This document shows, one piece after another, positions 1 through 8,220 of a stretch of 64,000 nucleotides of DNA (positions within the stretch are counted from its first letter, which is position 1; each line of letters starts with the position of its first letter). The stretch covers positions 5,149,501-5,213,500 of the forward strand of contig NZ_CP063374.1 of assembly GCF_015160875.1 (NCBI RefSeq), given 5' to 3'. This stretch comes from Streptomyces chromofuscus. GTDB taxonomy: Bacteria; Actinomycetota; Actinomycetes; Streptomycetales; Streptomycetaceae. The position numbers and the translations under genes are program-made. A model generated the notes under the pieces. That model was not told the origin of the DNA. It saw nothing but the letters and a program-made list of their open reading frames with translations, and made no database searches.

Positions 1-209
1 TACGGACGAGGCGAGGGCGGGGTTGCCAGTTCAGCAGTTCGGCGCGAAGCGACCGCCGACCGGCCCTGCGCTCCCACCGGTCTTCGGAGAGTCTGGCTCC
101 ACCCCGACCACGGCCGTCTGCTGGCGGGGTCGGTGGCCGGATCGTCGATCCAGCGGATGGACTGCTCCATGAACCACTCGACGGCCCACACGCCCGCGCC
201 TACGCCGCC

Positions 210-659
210 GTGCACGAGAGCTCCATGGCCGCGCGCGCCCTGCTCGCCGCCGAAGACGCCCTCCTCCGCGATGACGACCCCCAGCCCAGCTACTCCCGCG
301 TCAGCGGCCCCGCCGCCGGCACCGTGGCCAGCCACACCGCCCGCACCCTGACCGACCTCGCCGACCACATCGGCGCCGAACAGCAGCACCGAGACGCCCT
401 CACCCGCTGGGACCCCGAAAAGTACAAGCGCGTCCATGCCCTCACCCACGCCGACCTCGGCGACAGTCTCGCCGCCCAGGCCCTCGCCGACGAAGCGGTC
501 ACCGCATGGACCCAGGCCCTGGTCCTGATGGAGGGCATGACCTCCGACCGGACCCGGAAGGCGATTACATCGATCCGCTCCACGCTCGCGGTCTACCAGC
601 GCCGCCGCGTTCCTGGCGCCTCCGATCTCGCCCGCCGTGCCCACGAGGCTCTCGCCTAA
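210..659 (+). CDS. C-terminal fragment of an XRE/TPR-type regulator
   Basis: The 149 codons from the GTG at 210 resemble the C-terminal helical (TPR-like) half of the Streptomyces XRE-family regulators that often sit next to NUDIX genes. Typical segments are YSRVSGPAAGT and LTHADLGDSLAAQA. The frame stays open upstream to base 1. From about 126 it still reads like the family, but before that it becomes Arg/Pro/Ser-rich and unlike it, and no DNA-binding helix-turn-helix is visible. The GTG has no ribosome binding site. I infer a 5'-degraded or frameshifted remnant rather than an intact gene. The NUDIX gene follows directly, which is the usual pairing. Confidence 0.5.
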   Translation: MHESSMAARALLAAEDALLRDDDPQPSYSRVSGPAAGTVASHTARTLTDLADHIGAEQQHRDALTRWDPEKYKRVHALTHADLGDSLAAQALADEAVTAWTQALVLMEGMTSDRTRKAITSIRSTLAVYQRRRVPGASDLARRAHEALA

Positions 660-693
660 CATGCCCAACAACCCGCCCGACGAAGGGAACACC

Positions 694-1197
694 GTGGCCC
701 AGCAGACCGACGACCGCTCCCAAGCCCTCAAGCCGGCGCTCGAATCGATGACCCTGCTGGTCGCGGCCGTCATCGTCCACGACAAGGCCACCAACCGCGT
801 CGTCCTCCTCCAGCGCAGCGAAAACGCCAAGTTCGCCCAGGGCCTGTGGGACCTGCCCATCGGCAAGAGTGAGCCGGGCGAACCCATCACGGGGACCGCG
901 GTCCGCGAGCTCTACGAGGAGACGGGCCTCACGGTGAAGCCCGAGTCCCTCAAGGTCGCCCACATCATCCACGGCGCCTGGGGCGTCGAGGCCCCCAACG
1001 GCTTCCTCACCGTCGTCTTCGCCGCCCACGAATGGACCGGCGAACCCGAAAACCGCGAACCCCGCAAGCACTCCCAGGTCCGCTGGGTCGACGTCAACTC
1101 CATCCCCGAGGCGTTTGTGGATACCACTGCCAGCGCCCTCCACCAATACTTGAATGACGGCTCGGAGGTCTCGCTGGACGGCTGGTCGGCAGCGTGA
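694..1197 (+). CDS. NUDIX hydrolase
   Basis: A 167-residue NUDIX-fold protein that probably hydrolyses a nucleoside-diphosphate-linked substrate in the cytoplasm. The NUDIX box lies at about residues 57-79: G, E six residues on, then RELYEETGL with the metal-binding REx2EE core. I chose the GTG at 694 because GAAGGGA at 682-688 is a well-spaced ribosome binding site. In-frame ATGs at 637 and 661 lack one, and the first overlaps the preceding frame. The next gene starts inside the stop codon, so they are translationally coupled. The substrate cannot be told from sequence. Confidence 0.8.
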   Translation: MAQQTDDRSQALKPALESMTLLVAAVIVHDKATNRVVLLQRSENAKFAQGLWDLPIGKSEPGEPITGTAVRELYEETGLTVKPESLKVAHIIHGAWGVEAPNGFLTVVFAAHEWTGEPENREPRKHSQVRWVDVNSIPEAFVDTTASALHQYLNDGSEVSLDGWSAA

Positions 1198-1655
1198 GCA
1201 TCACGCTGCTCCACCTCATACCCAAGGACCCGCGCTTTTCGCCTGCGCCGGCTGCGAGCGAGGCTGCGCAGGCCCGGCTACAGCAACTGGTTCCTGAGGC
1301 GTTGGGCGGTTACGACGTTGGGGACATCCCCGGCACAGCCTTCATTGATCCCGGGGAGAACTGGTGTGGTGTTCGGTGCCCCGTATGCAGCTCCGATATC
1401 GAAGACTGGTGGGGCAACGCGATGGACAGTGCAGCCCGTCCGGACGGCTATTTCGACGCACTTGCCGTGACGATGCCCTGTTGCTCTGCCCAGACGGACT
1501 TGAACGCCCTGGACTACGTCTGGGCTGCGGGTTTCGCCAGGTACAGCATCGTAACCACAGATCCAGAATGCGAGCTGCCACTACCGCCAGCCAGCGTCCA
1601 GGCGTTGGAGGACCTCCTGGGCACGGACCTGCGACAGGTCATCGCCCGGTACTGA
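1194..1655 (+). CDS. Conserved hypothetical protein with cysteine pairs
   Basis: A 153-residue protein of unrecognised family. Its GTG overlaps the NUDIX stop by four bases (GTGA), so the two are probably co-translated. It has a CPVC pair near residue 61 and an adjacent CC pair near residue 95, which could form a small metal site, and it lacks a signal peptide or membrane segment. The acidic, Trp-containing stretch after CPVC (SSDIEDWWGN) resembles small cytoplasmic proteins found in accessory immunity-type loci. Function is unknown; the metal site is inference. Confidence 0.6.
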   Translation: MSITLLHLIPKDPRFSPAPAASEAAQARLQQLVPEALGGYDVGDIPGTAFIDPGENWCGVRCPVCSSDIEDWWGNAMDSAARPDGYFDALAVTMPCCSAQTDLNALDYVWAAGFARYSIVTTDPECELPLPPASVQALEDLLGTDLRQVIARY

Positions 1656-1673
1656 CGTCAAGCGCTGGCTTCG

Positions 1674-2216
1674 CTATGCAGGGCCGCTCGGAAACAGAAG
1701 CTCGTACGGCAGGTGATCGTCGTCCGGTACGTGCGGCACGTAGTCCGGGGCCGTGTGTGCGGCCACAGCCAGCAGGCGAGCGGCAGCCTCCTCCTCGGAG
1801 AGGGCGGCAAGCCCGAGGGCGTGCAGAAGGCGGTCGCGCTCTGCGTCGAAGTCCGGGTGGTCGGCTCGAAGGTCCGATCCGAGCTCGCTGATGACGAAGC
1901 CCTTCGCCAGGTCGCGCCAGAAGGGCAGTACGGCGATGAGCGTGATGGCCTCGACGAGGTCGGCGCCGATCAACGTGGCCTGGCCCTCGGAATCGGCGTA
2001 CAGGACGGGCCTCTCCTCGGCCCCGGCTTCCCCGCACAGGAAGTACGTGCCGCCGGCGCCGCATCCGGCTATCGGATGTAGGGGGATCCAGGTGGGAAGG
2101 GCAAGGTCCTCAATGGGGTCCCGGCGCTCGACGTCGAAGTCGCCAGGCCAGGCGAGCGCGGCAGCAAGGGAAGGCTCCTGTTCGATCCGAAGGAGTAGAT
2201 CGTCTGGTGCGGGCAT
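1674..2216 (-). CDS. Hypothetical protein, possible immunity-type
   Basis: A soluble protein of about 180 residues with no signal peptide, convergent with the preceding gene. It begins MPAPDDLLLRIEQ from the ATG at 2216; a longer form could begin at 2261 or 2303, and none of the starts has a clear ribosome binding site. The central segment (GAGGTYFLCG, then YADSEGQATLIGADL) reads like SMI1/KNR4-like or related immunity-type proteins that sense a partner, but I cannot assign the family. The opposite strand also has open frames here, but their composition is Arg/Ser-rich and unconvincing. Confidence 0.5.
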   Translation of the reverse strand: MPAPDDLLLRIEQEPSLAAALAWPGDFDVERRDPIEDLALPTWIPLHPIAGCGAGGTYFLCGEAGAEERPVLYADSEGQATLIGADLVEAITLIAVLPFWRDLAKGFVISELGSDLRADHPDFDAERDRLLHALGLAALSEEEAAARLLAVAAHTAPDYVPHVPDDDHLPYELLFPSGPA

Positions 2217-2312
2217 GGGTGGAACGTAACAGCGCTCTCGGACATCTGGTGCGGCTGGCATGCTGATCGACGCTGAAGGGGTGCTGTCAGTGGGGCATGG
2301 CACGGTTCGGCC

Positions 2313-2669
2313 ATGAGCTATGACCTGGCGGTGTGGGAAGGCAGCAAGCCGGCTGACGATGTGATCGCGGGCGAGGTCCTCACCCAGCTGTACGACCGCT
2401 ACATCGACACGGAGGAAGAGTTTCCACCGTCACCGCGTATCGCGGAGTACGTTGCTGGGCTCTTGGCGCGATGGGTGGATCTCACGGAGGACGAGGAGGA
2501 CACCTCCCCCTGGTCGACGGGGCCGTTGATCGGCGAGGCGTCCGGGCCGTTCATCTACTTCCCGATGCGGTACAGCATGGCCGAGGAGGCTTCGGCCTAC
2601 GCCGCTGATCTCGCGGCATCGACGGGGCTCGTTTGCTATGACCCGCAGGCGCGGCTGCTGCGGCCGTGA
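2313..2669 (+). CDS. Small conserved protein (MSYDLAVWEG type)
   Basis: A 118-residue acidic cytoplasmic protein that starts with MSYDLAVWEG, an N-terminus I recognise from small actinobacterial proteins of unknown role that are frequent in toxin-immunity islands. It carries an acidic run (LTEDEEDTSPW) and aromatic patches typical of protein-interaction surfaces, and no signal peptide. It is divergent from the gene ending at 1674 and precedes the broken CbrC-family gene on the same strand. An immunity function is inference from context only. Confidence 0.6.
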   Translation: MSYDLAVWEGSKPADDVIAGEVLTQLYDRYIDTEEEFPPSPRIAEYVAGLLARWVDLTEDEEDTSPWSTGPLIGEASGPFIYFPMRYSMAEEASAYAADLAASTGLVCYDPQARLLRP

Positions 2670-2736
2670 CCGCCTTCGGATCGAGGGCCGGGTGCAGTCC
2701 GGCACGACCTTCCTGTGCGCAGGTGGCGTGACCGGC

Positions 2737-3399
2737 ATGTCCGAGGAGTTGCCCGGTTTTCCCTAACACCCCGACCCGTTGGCGACCGGGGCGGTCGTTG
2801 CGTCCAGCACGACGTGCCTCTGTTGCGGGAGGGCGCGGGGGTTCATTCACACGGGCCCGGTGTACGCGGTCGAGGAACTTTCCCACCTGCGGTGCCCGTG
2901 GTGCATCGCGGATGGCAGCGCGGCTGCGAAGTACGACGCGCACTTCATCGGTGACCCGGTCGGGGACGATGTCCCGCTTGAGGTCGTGATGCCCGTCGAT
3001 GCGGGTACGCCGGGCTTCTCATTCTGGCAGGACCCGCGGTGGTTCTTTCACTGCGGTGACGGTACGGCGTTCATGGGGGCGGTCGGGGCGGCCGAGTTGG
3101 CCGCGTTCCCGGATGCGCGGGAGGAACTGCGCAGCGAGGCCGGCGTGTGGGGGTGGTCCGCCGGGGCAGTGGAGAGCTATCTGGGTGCTCTGGACAAGGA
3201 CAGTCAGCCCACCGGCTACCTTTTCAAGTGCCGTACCTGCGGCCGGTACATGGCGTACGCGGACTCACGTAGCCGCAGTCAGACAGCTGCGGCTACGGCC
3301 GGGTCCAGCCGTTGGCGAAGTCGCATGGGAGGTCCGTCCAGCGGCGACGCTCGACGGGGGTGTAGGCGGGGTTGTCGCGGAGGTGGGCCAGGGCGTTGA
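2737..3399 (+). pseudogene. CbrC-family (UPF0167) gene interrupted by TAA
   Basis: Family members begin with a short leader followed by F-x-Y-H-P-D-P-x-A-T-G. Here an ATG at 2737 reads MSEELPGFP, then TAA at 2764-2766, then HPDPLATGAVV in the same frame. The stop therefore sits exactly where the family has Tyr (TAC to TAA). The rest of the domain is intact, with cysteine pairs CLCC, CPWC and CRTC. A TTG at 2779 could reinitiate but has no ribosome binding site. The 3' end also overruns the expected family end (about AYADS) by some 40 Arg/Gly-rich residues antisense to the next gene, which suggests an indel near 3265-3285. CbrC-like proteins are linked to colicin tolerance in E. coli. Confidence 0.65.
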
Positions 3400-3925
3400 C
3401 CCACTGGTCCCAGAGACCATCAGGCTGGGTGAAGCGGTCCGCATGGTGGGTGCCAAGGTGCGCGTCGAGGCGGAGGAGTGCACCGAGGGCTGCTGGCTGG
3501 TCGTAGCGGAGGTCGGTGCGGGGGAGGTAGCGGTTCAGGTAGGAGGCGAGGATCTCGGCGTCCGCGTGGGTGCCGAAGCGGGCCAGGGCGAAGCAGTAGG
3601 CGCTGCCGGAGAAGCAGAACTCGCTGGCCAGGAGCAGGTCGCCGATGCGTTCGCGGAACGTGGCGCGTCGGCCTACGCCGATCAGCCAGGCGGCGGTGAG
3701 GCGTGAGCGCCACTCGTAGCCGAGGAGGGCCTCCAGCTCGTCATCGGTGATCGTGACTGCGTCGTCGATGAGGTGACGGGCGAAGCGTTCGGCATGTGGC
3801 CACCCGGGCCGCAGGACGCGACCGCTCTTCAGTTCGCGGTAGCGCGGATGGTCCGAGTCCTTCCTCGTCACATAGCGCTCGATTACGTAGCCGCAGCCGA
3901 TCTCCTCGGGGTGCTGGAACGGCAT
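3293..3925 (-). CDS. DUF6000-like protein
   Basis: A 210-residue soluble alpha-helical protein, the third gene of a three-gene minus-strand operon; its ATG lies 3 bases after the stop of the HEAT-repeat gene. The N-terminal region (about IERYVT, then YRELKSGRVLRPGWP) and the helical core with EASYLNRYLPR-like repeats match what I remember of the DUF6000 family, but I cannot verify it here. It overlaps the run-on 3' end of the CbrC pseudogene on the other strand. The operon mate types (CPCC, HEAT) suggest an accessory or immunity role, not housekeeping. Confidence 0.6.
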   Translation of the reverse strand: MPFQHPEEIGCGYVIERYVTRKDSDHPRYRELKSGRVLRPGWPHAERFARHLIDDAVTITDDELEALLGYEWRSRLTAAWLIGVGRRATFRERIGDLLLASEFCFSGSAYCFALARFGTHADAEILASYLNRYLPRTDLRYDQPAALGALLRLDAHLGTHHADRFTQPDGLWDQWVNALAHLRDNPAYTPVERRRWTDLPCDFANGWTRP

Positions 3926-3928
3926 CGG

Positions 3929-4660
3929 TCACCACTCCGGGTACAGGTCGGCACGGTCGATCCAGGTGGGGGCGACGAAGATGTTGCTGCCGGTGGGGGC
4001 TTCGGACGCTTCCAGCAGGGACCAGGTGCGGGACTCTTCGACCAGGTGCTCCCAGGGCGCGGTCCAGTCGAGTTCCCAATCCAGGCCGGGACCGGAGATG
4101 CCGTACGTGCGGCCGGCGTCCACTCGCCAGAACTGGGAGTAGAGGATCACCTGGGCGTGGTCGGCCAGGTCGTTGACGATCTCGGTGAAGTGGGCCGAGG
4201 GCCAGCCTGGGGCGTTGTCCGCAGCGGTGGGGCCTAGGCGTGCGGTGAGCGGTGGGACGACGGGGGTGCGTGCGCCGAGTTCGGTCAGCGCCCAGCGGAT
4301 GCCGACGGACTCGGTCCAGTCCGGTGGGGTCGCCCGTTCCAGGCAGGCGCGGTAGGCGCGGCGCAGGGGCTCGATGGCGCCGTCGAGCTCCAGGCTCGCC
4401 AGGGCCATGGCCGCCCATTCGCGGACGGTCGGGTTGTCGCTGTCCAGCAGGCCGATGAGAACGGGGCCGCAACGTGGATCGCCCACCTCCTCGAAGACCT
4501 CGATGGCGGTCAGCTGACCGAAGCCGCTGAGGGAGGGCAGGCCGTTGATGACGGCGGGTATGGCGTCGGCGCCGATCCAGATCAGCTCCGCGCGGGCGTC
4601 GTAGGACTCGTCGGCCTTGCCGTCGAGCTGCTGGACGAGTGTCTCGATGTGGGAGGTCAT
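3929..4660 (-). CDS. HEAT-repeat protein
   Basis: A 243-residue protein made of HEAT-like helical pairs in its first half: AIPAVINGLPSL, then a unit ending GPVLIGLLDSDNPTVREWAA, then LELDGAIEPLRRAY. The C-terminal half is rich in Trp and acidic residues. No signal peptide. The ATG at 4660 overlaps the stop of the upstream CPCC gene by four bases (ATGA), indicating translational coupling. The same frame is open further upstream, but that part is antisense-like Arg/Pro-rich sequence overlapping the CPCC gene. HEAT folds mediate protein contacts; the partner is unknown. Confidence 0.7.
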   Translation of the reverse strand: MTSHIETLVQQLDGKADESYDARAELIWIGADAIPAVINGLPSLSGFGQLTAIEVFEEVGDPRCGPVLIGLLDSDNPTVREWAAMALASLELDGAIEPLRRAYRACLERATPPDWTESVGIRWALTELGARTPVVPPLTARLGPTAADNAPGWPSAHFTEIVNDLADHAQVILYSQFWRVDAGRTYGISGPGLDWELDWTAPWEHLVEESRTWSLLEASEAPTGSNIFVAPTWIDRADLYPEW

Positions 4661-5043
4661 GACGCGGAGTGGTCCCGGCGCCAGAAGGTGGGCAGCCACC
4701 AGCAGAGCACCGAGTGGTCGTCGGGCCACGGGGCGCGGTCCTCGGCCGTCCAGTCCTCGAAGGAGTCCCGTGTCAGATCGATGGGGCGCCAGGCGGGGTC
4801 GAGCGGTTCGTCCTCGGCCGGCGGGCGGACGTGCCGGCGGCCGTGCTCGTCGCAGGCGCCGAAGTCCTGGTAGTTCCGCTGGGCCTCGATCAGGGAGACC
4901 TTGTTCGCGCCGCCGCTCATGGTGGGCCAGCGGAACTGGACCCCGTCGTCCTCCCAGAAGCAGACGGGGCAGATCTCGTACGAGCCGGGCATCGCGTCCA
5001 GCACGCGGTGCCCGCAGCAGGGACAGGGGTAGGAGTCGCTCAC
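4657..5043 (-). CDS. CPCC-family cysteine-rich protein
   Basis: A 128-residue protein of the cysteine-rich CPCC family: CPCCGHRVL at residues 7-15 and CPVCFWEDDG at 25-34, the two halves of a zinc-ribbon-like module, followed by SLIEAQRNYQDFGACDE. The GTG at 5043 is chosen because AAGGAG lies nine bases upstream and the protein then begins directly before the first Cys pair. In-frame ATGs further upstream give a low-complexity leader. First gene of the CPCC-HEAT-DUF6000-like operon. Family function is unknown; members often occur in toxin-immunity loci. Confidence 0.75.
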   Translation of the reverse strand: MSDSYPCPCCGHRVLDAMPGSYEICPVCFWEDDGVQFRWPTMSGGANKVSLIEAQRNYQDFGACDEHGRRHVRPPAEDEPLDPAWRPIDLTRDSFEDWTAEDRAPWPDDHSVLCWWLPTFWRRDHSAS

Positions 5044-5160
5044 CTGCGCAGTCTCCTTGCAGGCCCCGCCGGTGTGCCAGGGATTTCGCCGCCTCGGAGC
5101 CCCAGGCCAGTCCGCAGCCAGTCCGCAGGACACCCGTCAACGGCCGTCGGGAGCCAACGC

Positions 5161-5250
5161 ATGCCGACCATAAAATCCCGGGCCAGAGCCCTGGAGGGGG
5201 CTCCGCCGCAGGTCAGGATCGGGCCGCAGACGTTCCGCTTCAACGTCTAG
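5161..5250 (+). CDS. Possible 29-residue peptide
   Basis: ATG at 5161 with GGGAG at 5149-5153 (7-base spacing) opens a 29-codon frame that ends TFRFNV and TAG at 5248. The peptide is basic at the N-terminus (SRARALEG) and hydrophobic at the C-terminus. The good ribosome binding site is the main support; there is no recognised homologue or processing motif. It could be a real micropeptide, a remnant of a longer gene, or chance. Confidence 0.25.
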   Translation: MPTIKSRARALEGAPPQVRIGPQTFRFNV

Positions 5251-5810
5251 CGGCGCCACGGTGCGCGTTCGCCGATCTTGCGGACGCCAAGGCCGGGCGG
5301 GGTCGGGTCGCTGGCGGTCCGGCCCCGTTCCGCCCGCACTCCGTGGACGGTGACGTCCAACGTCCACATTCCGGGTGACCGCTCCGCTTCCGTCGACCTT
5401 CCGCCCTGGCGACCTTTCTGCCGCCCGTCCGGATGCCGCGCGAACACCTTCCGTGCAGGGGGTGTCAGCGTGTGTGCGCGAAGCGCGGGAGACCTTCCCG
5501 GCAGGTGACCGGCTGGTCCGATGCCAGTCGGTTCGCAACGCCGGCACGGCGGTCCACAAGTAGGGCGATGCGGCGTCTCGTTCAGCCACACTGGTGGCGC
5601 GCGTACCATCTCCTCGTTGCAGCCTCGGGCTCCGTGGCAGCCGGGCGGTCCGCCGGAGTGGCCGGTCAGCGGTACGCGCTCACCATTGAGGTATCGCTTC
5701 ACCGTTCGACATGTCACACATACCGCTGAAAAGTCCGCGACACAACGATCACCGCGCGCGCACGGCCCCCACTTGATCAAGCTGGTGTCTTCAGCGAAGG
5801 AGACGCCACC
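5251..5810. other. 560-bp non-coding stretch before the condensation gene
   Basis: No convincing gene is seen; open frames on both strands are Arg/Pro/Thr-rich. The only structure noted is an inverted repeat, TCAGCGGTA at 5666-5674 and TACCGCTGA at 5721-5729, about 80-140 bp before the next start, which may belong to a control region. No clear -35/-10 pair was identified. Confidence 0.4.
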
Positions 5811-7223
5811 GTGCGAATTTCTGACATTCAGCGCTGTGAGGTCCGGGCCGGACGGCTCGTCGAGTGGACGTTCAGCAAGGCGACCATCGCGGCCGCGGCA
5901 GCGCTGCCGCCGGATCCGCGGCCGCCGGCATACATTCAGGAGTCGCACATCAGGACGGCGCGACTGGTGCGGGAAGACGGTCTGTTCGTACCGACTTGGC
6001 TGGGCACGGCGTTCGACCTGCCGGGCCGAGCCGACCTCGACGCGCTGGAACAGGCCCTGCGTGGCTGGACGCTGCGCCACGAGACCCTGCGCAGCGGCTT
6101 CCGGTGGGTCGGCGACGACATGCACCGTTTCACGCTCCGCGGCAACGACGTGTCGCTGCAGCGCGAGGTGATCGGCGACTTCGTCGACACGGAGACGCTG
6201 ACCCGGTACCTGCAGGATCGATTCGACGTCGCGGCGGACGCGCTCGGCTGGCCGAACATCATCTATGCCGCGATCGTCCGCGACGAATCCACCAGTGTGT
6301 ACATGGCCTTCGACCACACCAACGTCGACGCCTACTCCCTCCAGCGCATCCCGGACGAAATTCACGAACTCTACGTCGCGGGCGTCATGGGGCGACCTCT
6401 CAGCGGCGCACCCGCGCGAAGTTACGTCGACTTCTGCCAGCAGGAACGGACAGACGCGGACGGGATCGACGACACACACGTGATCGTCGCGCGCTGGCGG
6501 GAGTTCATCGGACGGTGTGACGGGAGGCTGCCGGAGTTCCCTGTCGACCTCGGTCTGCGTCCCGGTGACCCGCTGCCCACCCAGAAGTTGGTGTGCGAGC
6601 CGCTTGTCGACGCGGAGGCCGCCGCCGCGTTCGAGGCTCACTGCCGACCCTACGGCGGAAGCCTGGTAGGCATTTTGGCCGCGACCAGTCTGATCGTCCA
6701 GGAACTCGGTGGGCAGCCGGTCTACCGTACGGTGGTGCCGTTCCACACCCGGCTGAAGTCCGCGTGGTCGGACTCCGTGGGCTGGTACGTCGGCGGCGCA
6801 CCCATCGAAGTGCCCGCGGCACGCGACTTCCACGGGGCGCTGGAGACGGTCCGCGCCGAGTTGCGGGCCAACCGGTCACTGGCGCGCATTCCACTGGCCC
6901 GCGTACTGCGTCTGCTCGGCAGGGACTTCCGCCCGAACTCCCCCGACATGTACTCGATCGTCTCTTACGTGGACGCCCGCCTCATCCCGGGCGCGGCCCA
7001 CTGGGCCGAGCAGAGGGCGTACGGGCTGATCCGGGTGTCGTACGGCGACCAGGTGTGCGTCTGGGTCAACCGGCTGCACGAGGGACTGTGGTTCGCCTGC
7101 CGGTACCCGGACACCGACGTCGCCTACAAGAACGTGCGGCGCTATGTCGAAGGGCTGCGGGACCTGATCGTCTCCGTCTCGGCGCGCGATCGCGTCCTGG
7201 CCCCGGAATGGGAATTCTCGTGA
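5811..7223 (+). CDS. Stand-alone condensation-domain protein
   Basis: A 470-residue single-domain member of the NRPS condensation / acyltransferase superfamily, expected to join an acyl or aminoacyl donor to a nucleophile in the cytoplasm. The catalytic HHxxxDG motif appears as DHTNVDA at residues 168-174: the second His (169) and the Asp (173) are kept, the first His is Asp and the Gly is Ala. This pattern is known in tolerant or PapA-like members. Other family features are LRHETLRSGF near 88-97 and GWYVGGAPIEV. The GTG at 5811 has a strong GAAGGAGA site. No adenylation or carrier protein lies nearby, so the substrate is unknown; it may be an orphan tailoring enzyme. Confidence 0.75.
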   Translation: MRISDIQRCEVRAGRLVEWTFSKATIAAAAALPPDPRPPAYIQESHIRTARLVREDGLFVPTWLGTAFDLPGRADLDALEQALRGWTLRHETLRSGFRWVGDDMHRFTLRGNDVSLQREVIGDFVDTETLTRYLQDRFDVAADALGWPNIIYAAIVRDESTSVYMAFDHTNVDAYSLQRIPDEIHELYVAGVMGRPLSGAPARSYVDFCQQERTDADGIDDTHVIVARWREFIGRCDGRLPEFPVDLGLRPGDPLPTQKLVCEPLVDAEAAAAFEAHCRPYGGSLVGILAATSLIVQELGGQPVYRTVVPFHTRLKSAWSDSVGWYVGGAPIEVPAARDFHGALETVRAELRANRSLARIPLARVLRLLGRDFRPNSPDMYSIVSYVDARLIPGAAHWAEQRAYGLIRVSYGDQVCVWVNRLHEGLWFACRYPDTDVAYKNVRRYVEGLRDLIVSVSARDRVLAPEWEFS

Positions 7224-7478
7224 CGCGATTCCTTCTTCTTCCAGTCGAGTTGGCGCGGGCGTCGAGCCGTGCCTGATCCCTGTTGCCCTGACGTGAGGGC
7301 GCGGACTGAACGGCAATCCAGCTGCTTATACGGCCAATTGACGTCCATCCGGTGATGGTGTGAGCCAATGCCCCTCGGAGGGAGGCTCAGTGTGGCAAGT
7401 CGCGAGTGATTACTGATAGTGTCCATACAGTCACGGTAGGCAATCAGCCTCGATGTACGAGCGAGAACCGAGGGTTCC

Positions 7479-7721
7479 ATGCGCAAGCTTCAGCAGGTCG
7501 TGATCGCAGCAGTGGCGGCGGGCGGCCTGTCCGCCGTCGGCGCCGGTACCGCTACCGCCGACGCCCCTGACAGCGGAGTGCGGTTGACCGACCTCTACCG
7601 CCCCTACCAGGAGTGCAGTCCGCAGACGGTGTCCGAGAACGACGTCCCGATCGGTGTGCTCGGCCTCGCGGGCGCCATGGACACGGCCTGCGGCCAGTAC
7701 AACAACGCCTTCACCGGCTGA
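7479..7721 (+). CDS. Small secreted protein, RPYQECSPQ family (short form)
   Basis: An 80-residue precursor with a typical Sec signal peptide (MRKLQQ, hydrophobic to about residue 24, cleavage likely after TATA or ATADA). The roughly 50-residue mature protein has two cysteines, C46 and C71, and the motif LYRPYQECSPQ followed by DVPIGVL. The same motif and exactly the same 25-residue Cys spacing recur in the protein encoded at 10234-10713, so the two are paralogues. I do not recognise a functional family. The short, disulfide-ready mature form suggests an extracellular or surface role. It heads a run of similar genes ending in a chaplin. Confidence 0.8.
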   Translation: MRKLQQVVIAAVAAGGLSAVGAGTATADAPDSGVRLTDLYRPYQECSPQTVSENDVPIGVLGLAGAMDTACGQYNNAFTG

Positions 7722-7819
7722 GTTCGGCGGCGTCGACGCGCCCGAGGCTCGGCGGACCTTTCGCGGCCGGCCTCGAAGGGCCCCCTTCCCCGGGCCGGTT
7801 GTCTGAGTGTCGAAGACGG

Positions 7820-7854
7820 TGCCCGGCCCGCCCGGTGTTCAGGGGTGCCGGGCA
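7820..7854 (+). promoter_or_regulatory. Leader hairpin before secreted-protein gene
   Basis: TGCCCGGC at 7820-7827 pairs perfectly with GCCGGGCA at 7847-7854 around a 19-base loop. The hairpin ends about 8 bases before the GAAGGG ribosome binding site of the gene at 7879. The paralogous gene at 8993 has a longer hairpin in the same position, so this may be an mRNA-leader element; it could also help terminate the gene ending at 7721. Confidence 0.4.
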
Positions 7855-7878
7855 TCCCTACGAAGGGAAGCGCATCAC

Positions 7879-8220
7879 ATGTTCAGCAGGAAGAAGATCG
7901 CGGTGGTCTCGGTGCTCGTCGGCGGCCTCGCAGTGGCCTGCGCCGGAACGAGCCATGCGACTGTCGGGGAGACCTCGGGAGGCTGTACTCGTGACCTCCT
8001 GGGCAACATCTCCTGCACTCAGCGGATCCAGGGCGTGATCCCCGAGGACGGCGTCGTCCCCCACCAGGAGACCTGCATGCCGGTGAAGCCGTTGACGCTG
8101 CCCGCCGCCTGGGGGACCGGGACGACACGGCTCGGGCCTGAGGTGACCTGTTCCCCTACGACTACGGGAGCGCCCGACGAGGCTGACGGCGTGCCGGAGT
8201 CGTTCGGCCTGACGGGCTGA
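7879..8220 (+). CDS. Small secreted four-cysteine protein (paralogue of 8993)
   Basis: A 113-residue precursor with a signal peptide (MFSRKKIAVVSVLVGGLAVACAG, cleavage probably after SHA at residue 27). The mature chain has cysteines at 36, 46, 66 and 91, consistent with two disulfides. The protein from 8993 has cysteines at 36, 46, 68 and 97 and shares the leader MFxxRKIAxVS, a QExC context and GPxVxCS, so they are paralogues. The C-terminus is acidic and ends FGLTG. A Cys at 21 lies inside the signal peptide but does not fit a lipobox. The function is unknown; secretion and disulfides are inference from sequence. Confidence 0.75.
   Translation: MFSRKKIAVVSVLVGGLAVACAGTSHATVGETSGGCTRDLLGNISCTQRIQGVIPEDGVVPHQETCMPVKPLTLPAAWGTGTTRLGPEVTCSPTTTGAPDEADGVPESFGLTG

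Noticed and set aside
1713-2229. Plus-strand genes in the interval opposite the hypothetical at 1674-2216
   Set aside because: Arg/Ser-rich with no SD; the minus-strand protein has normal composition.
5247-6833. 528-codon minus-strand frame across the condensation gene
   Set aside because: No domain, Arg/Val-rich, overlaps a recognisable enzyme with a strong SD on the other strand.
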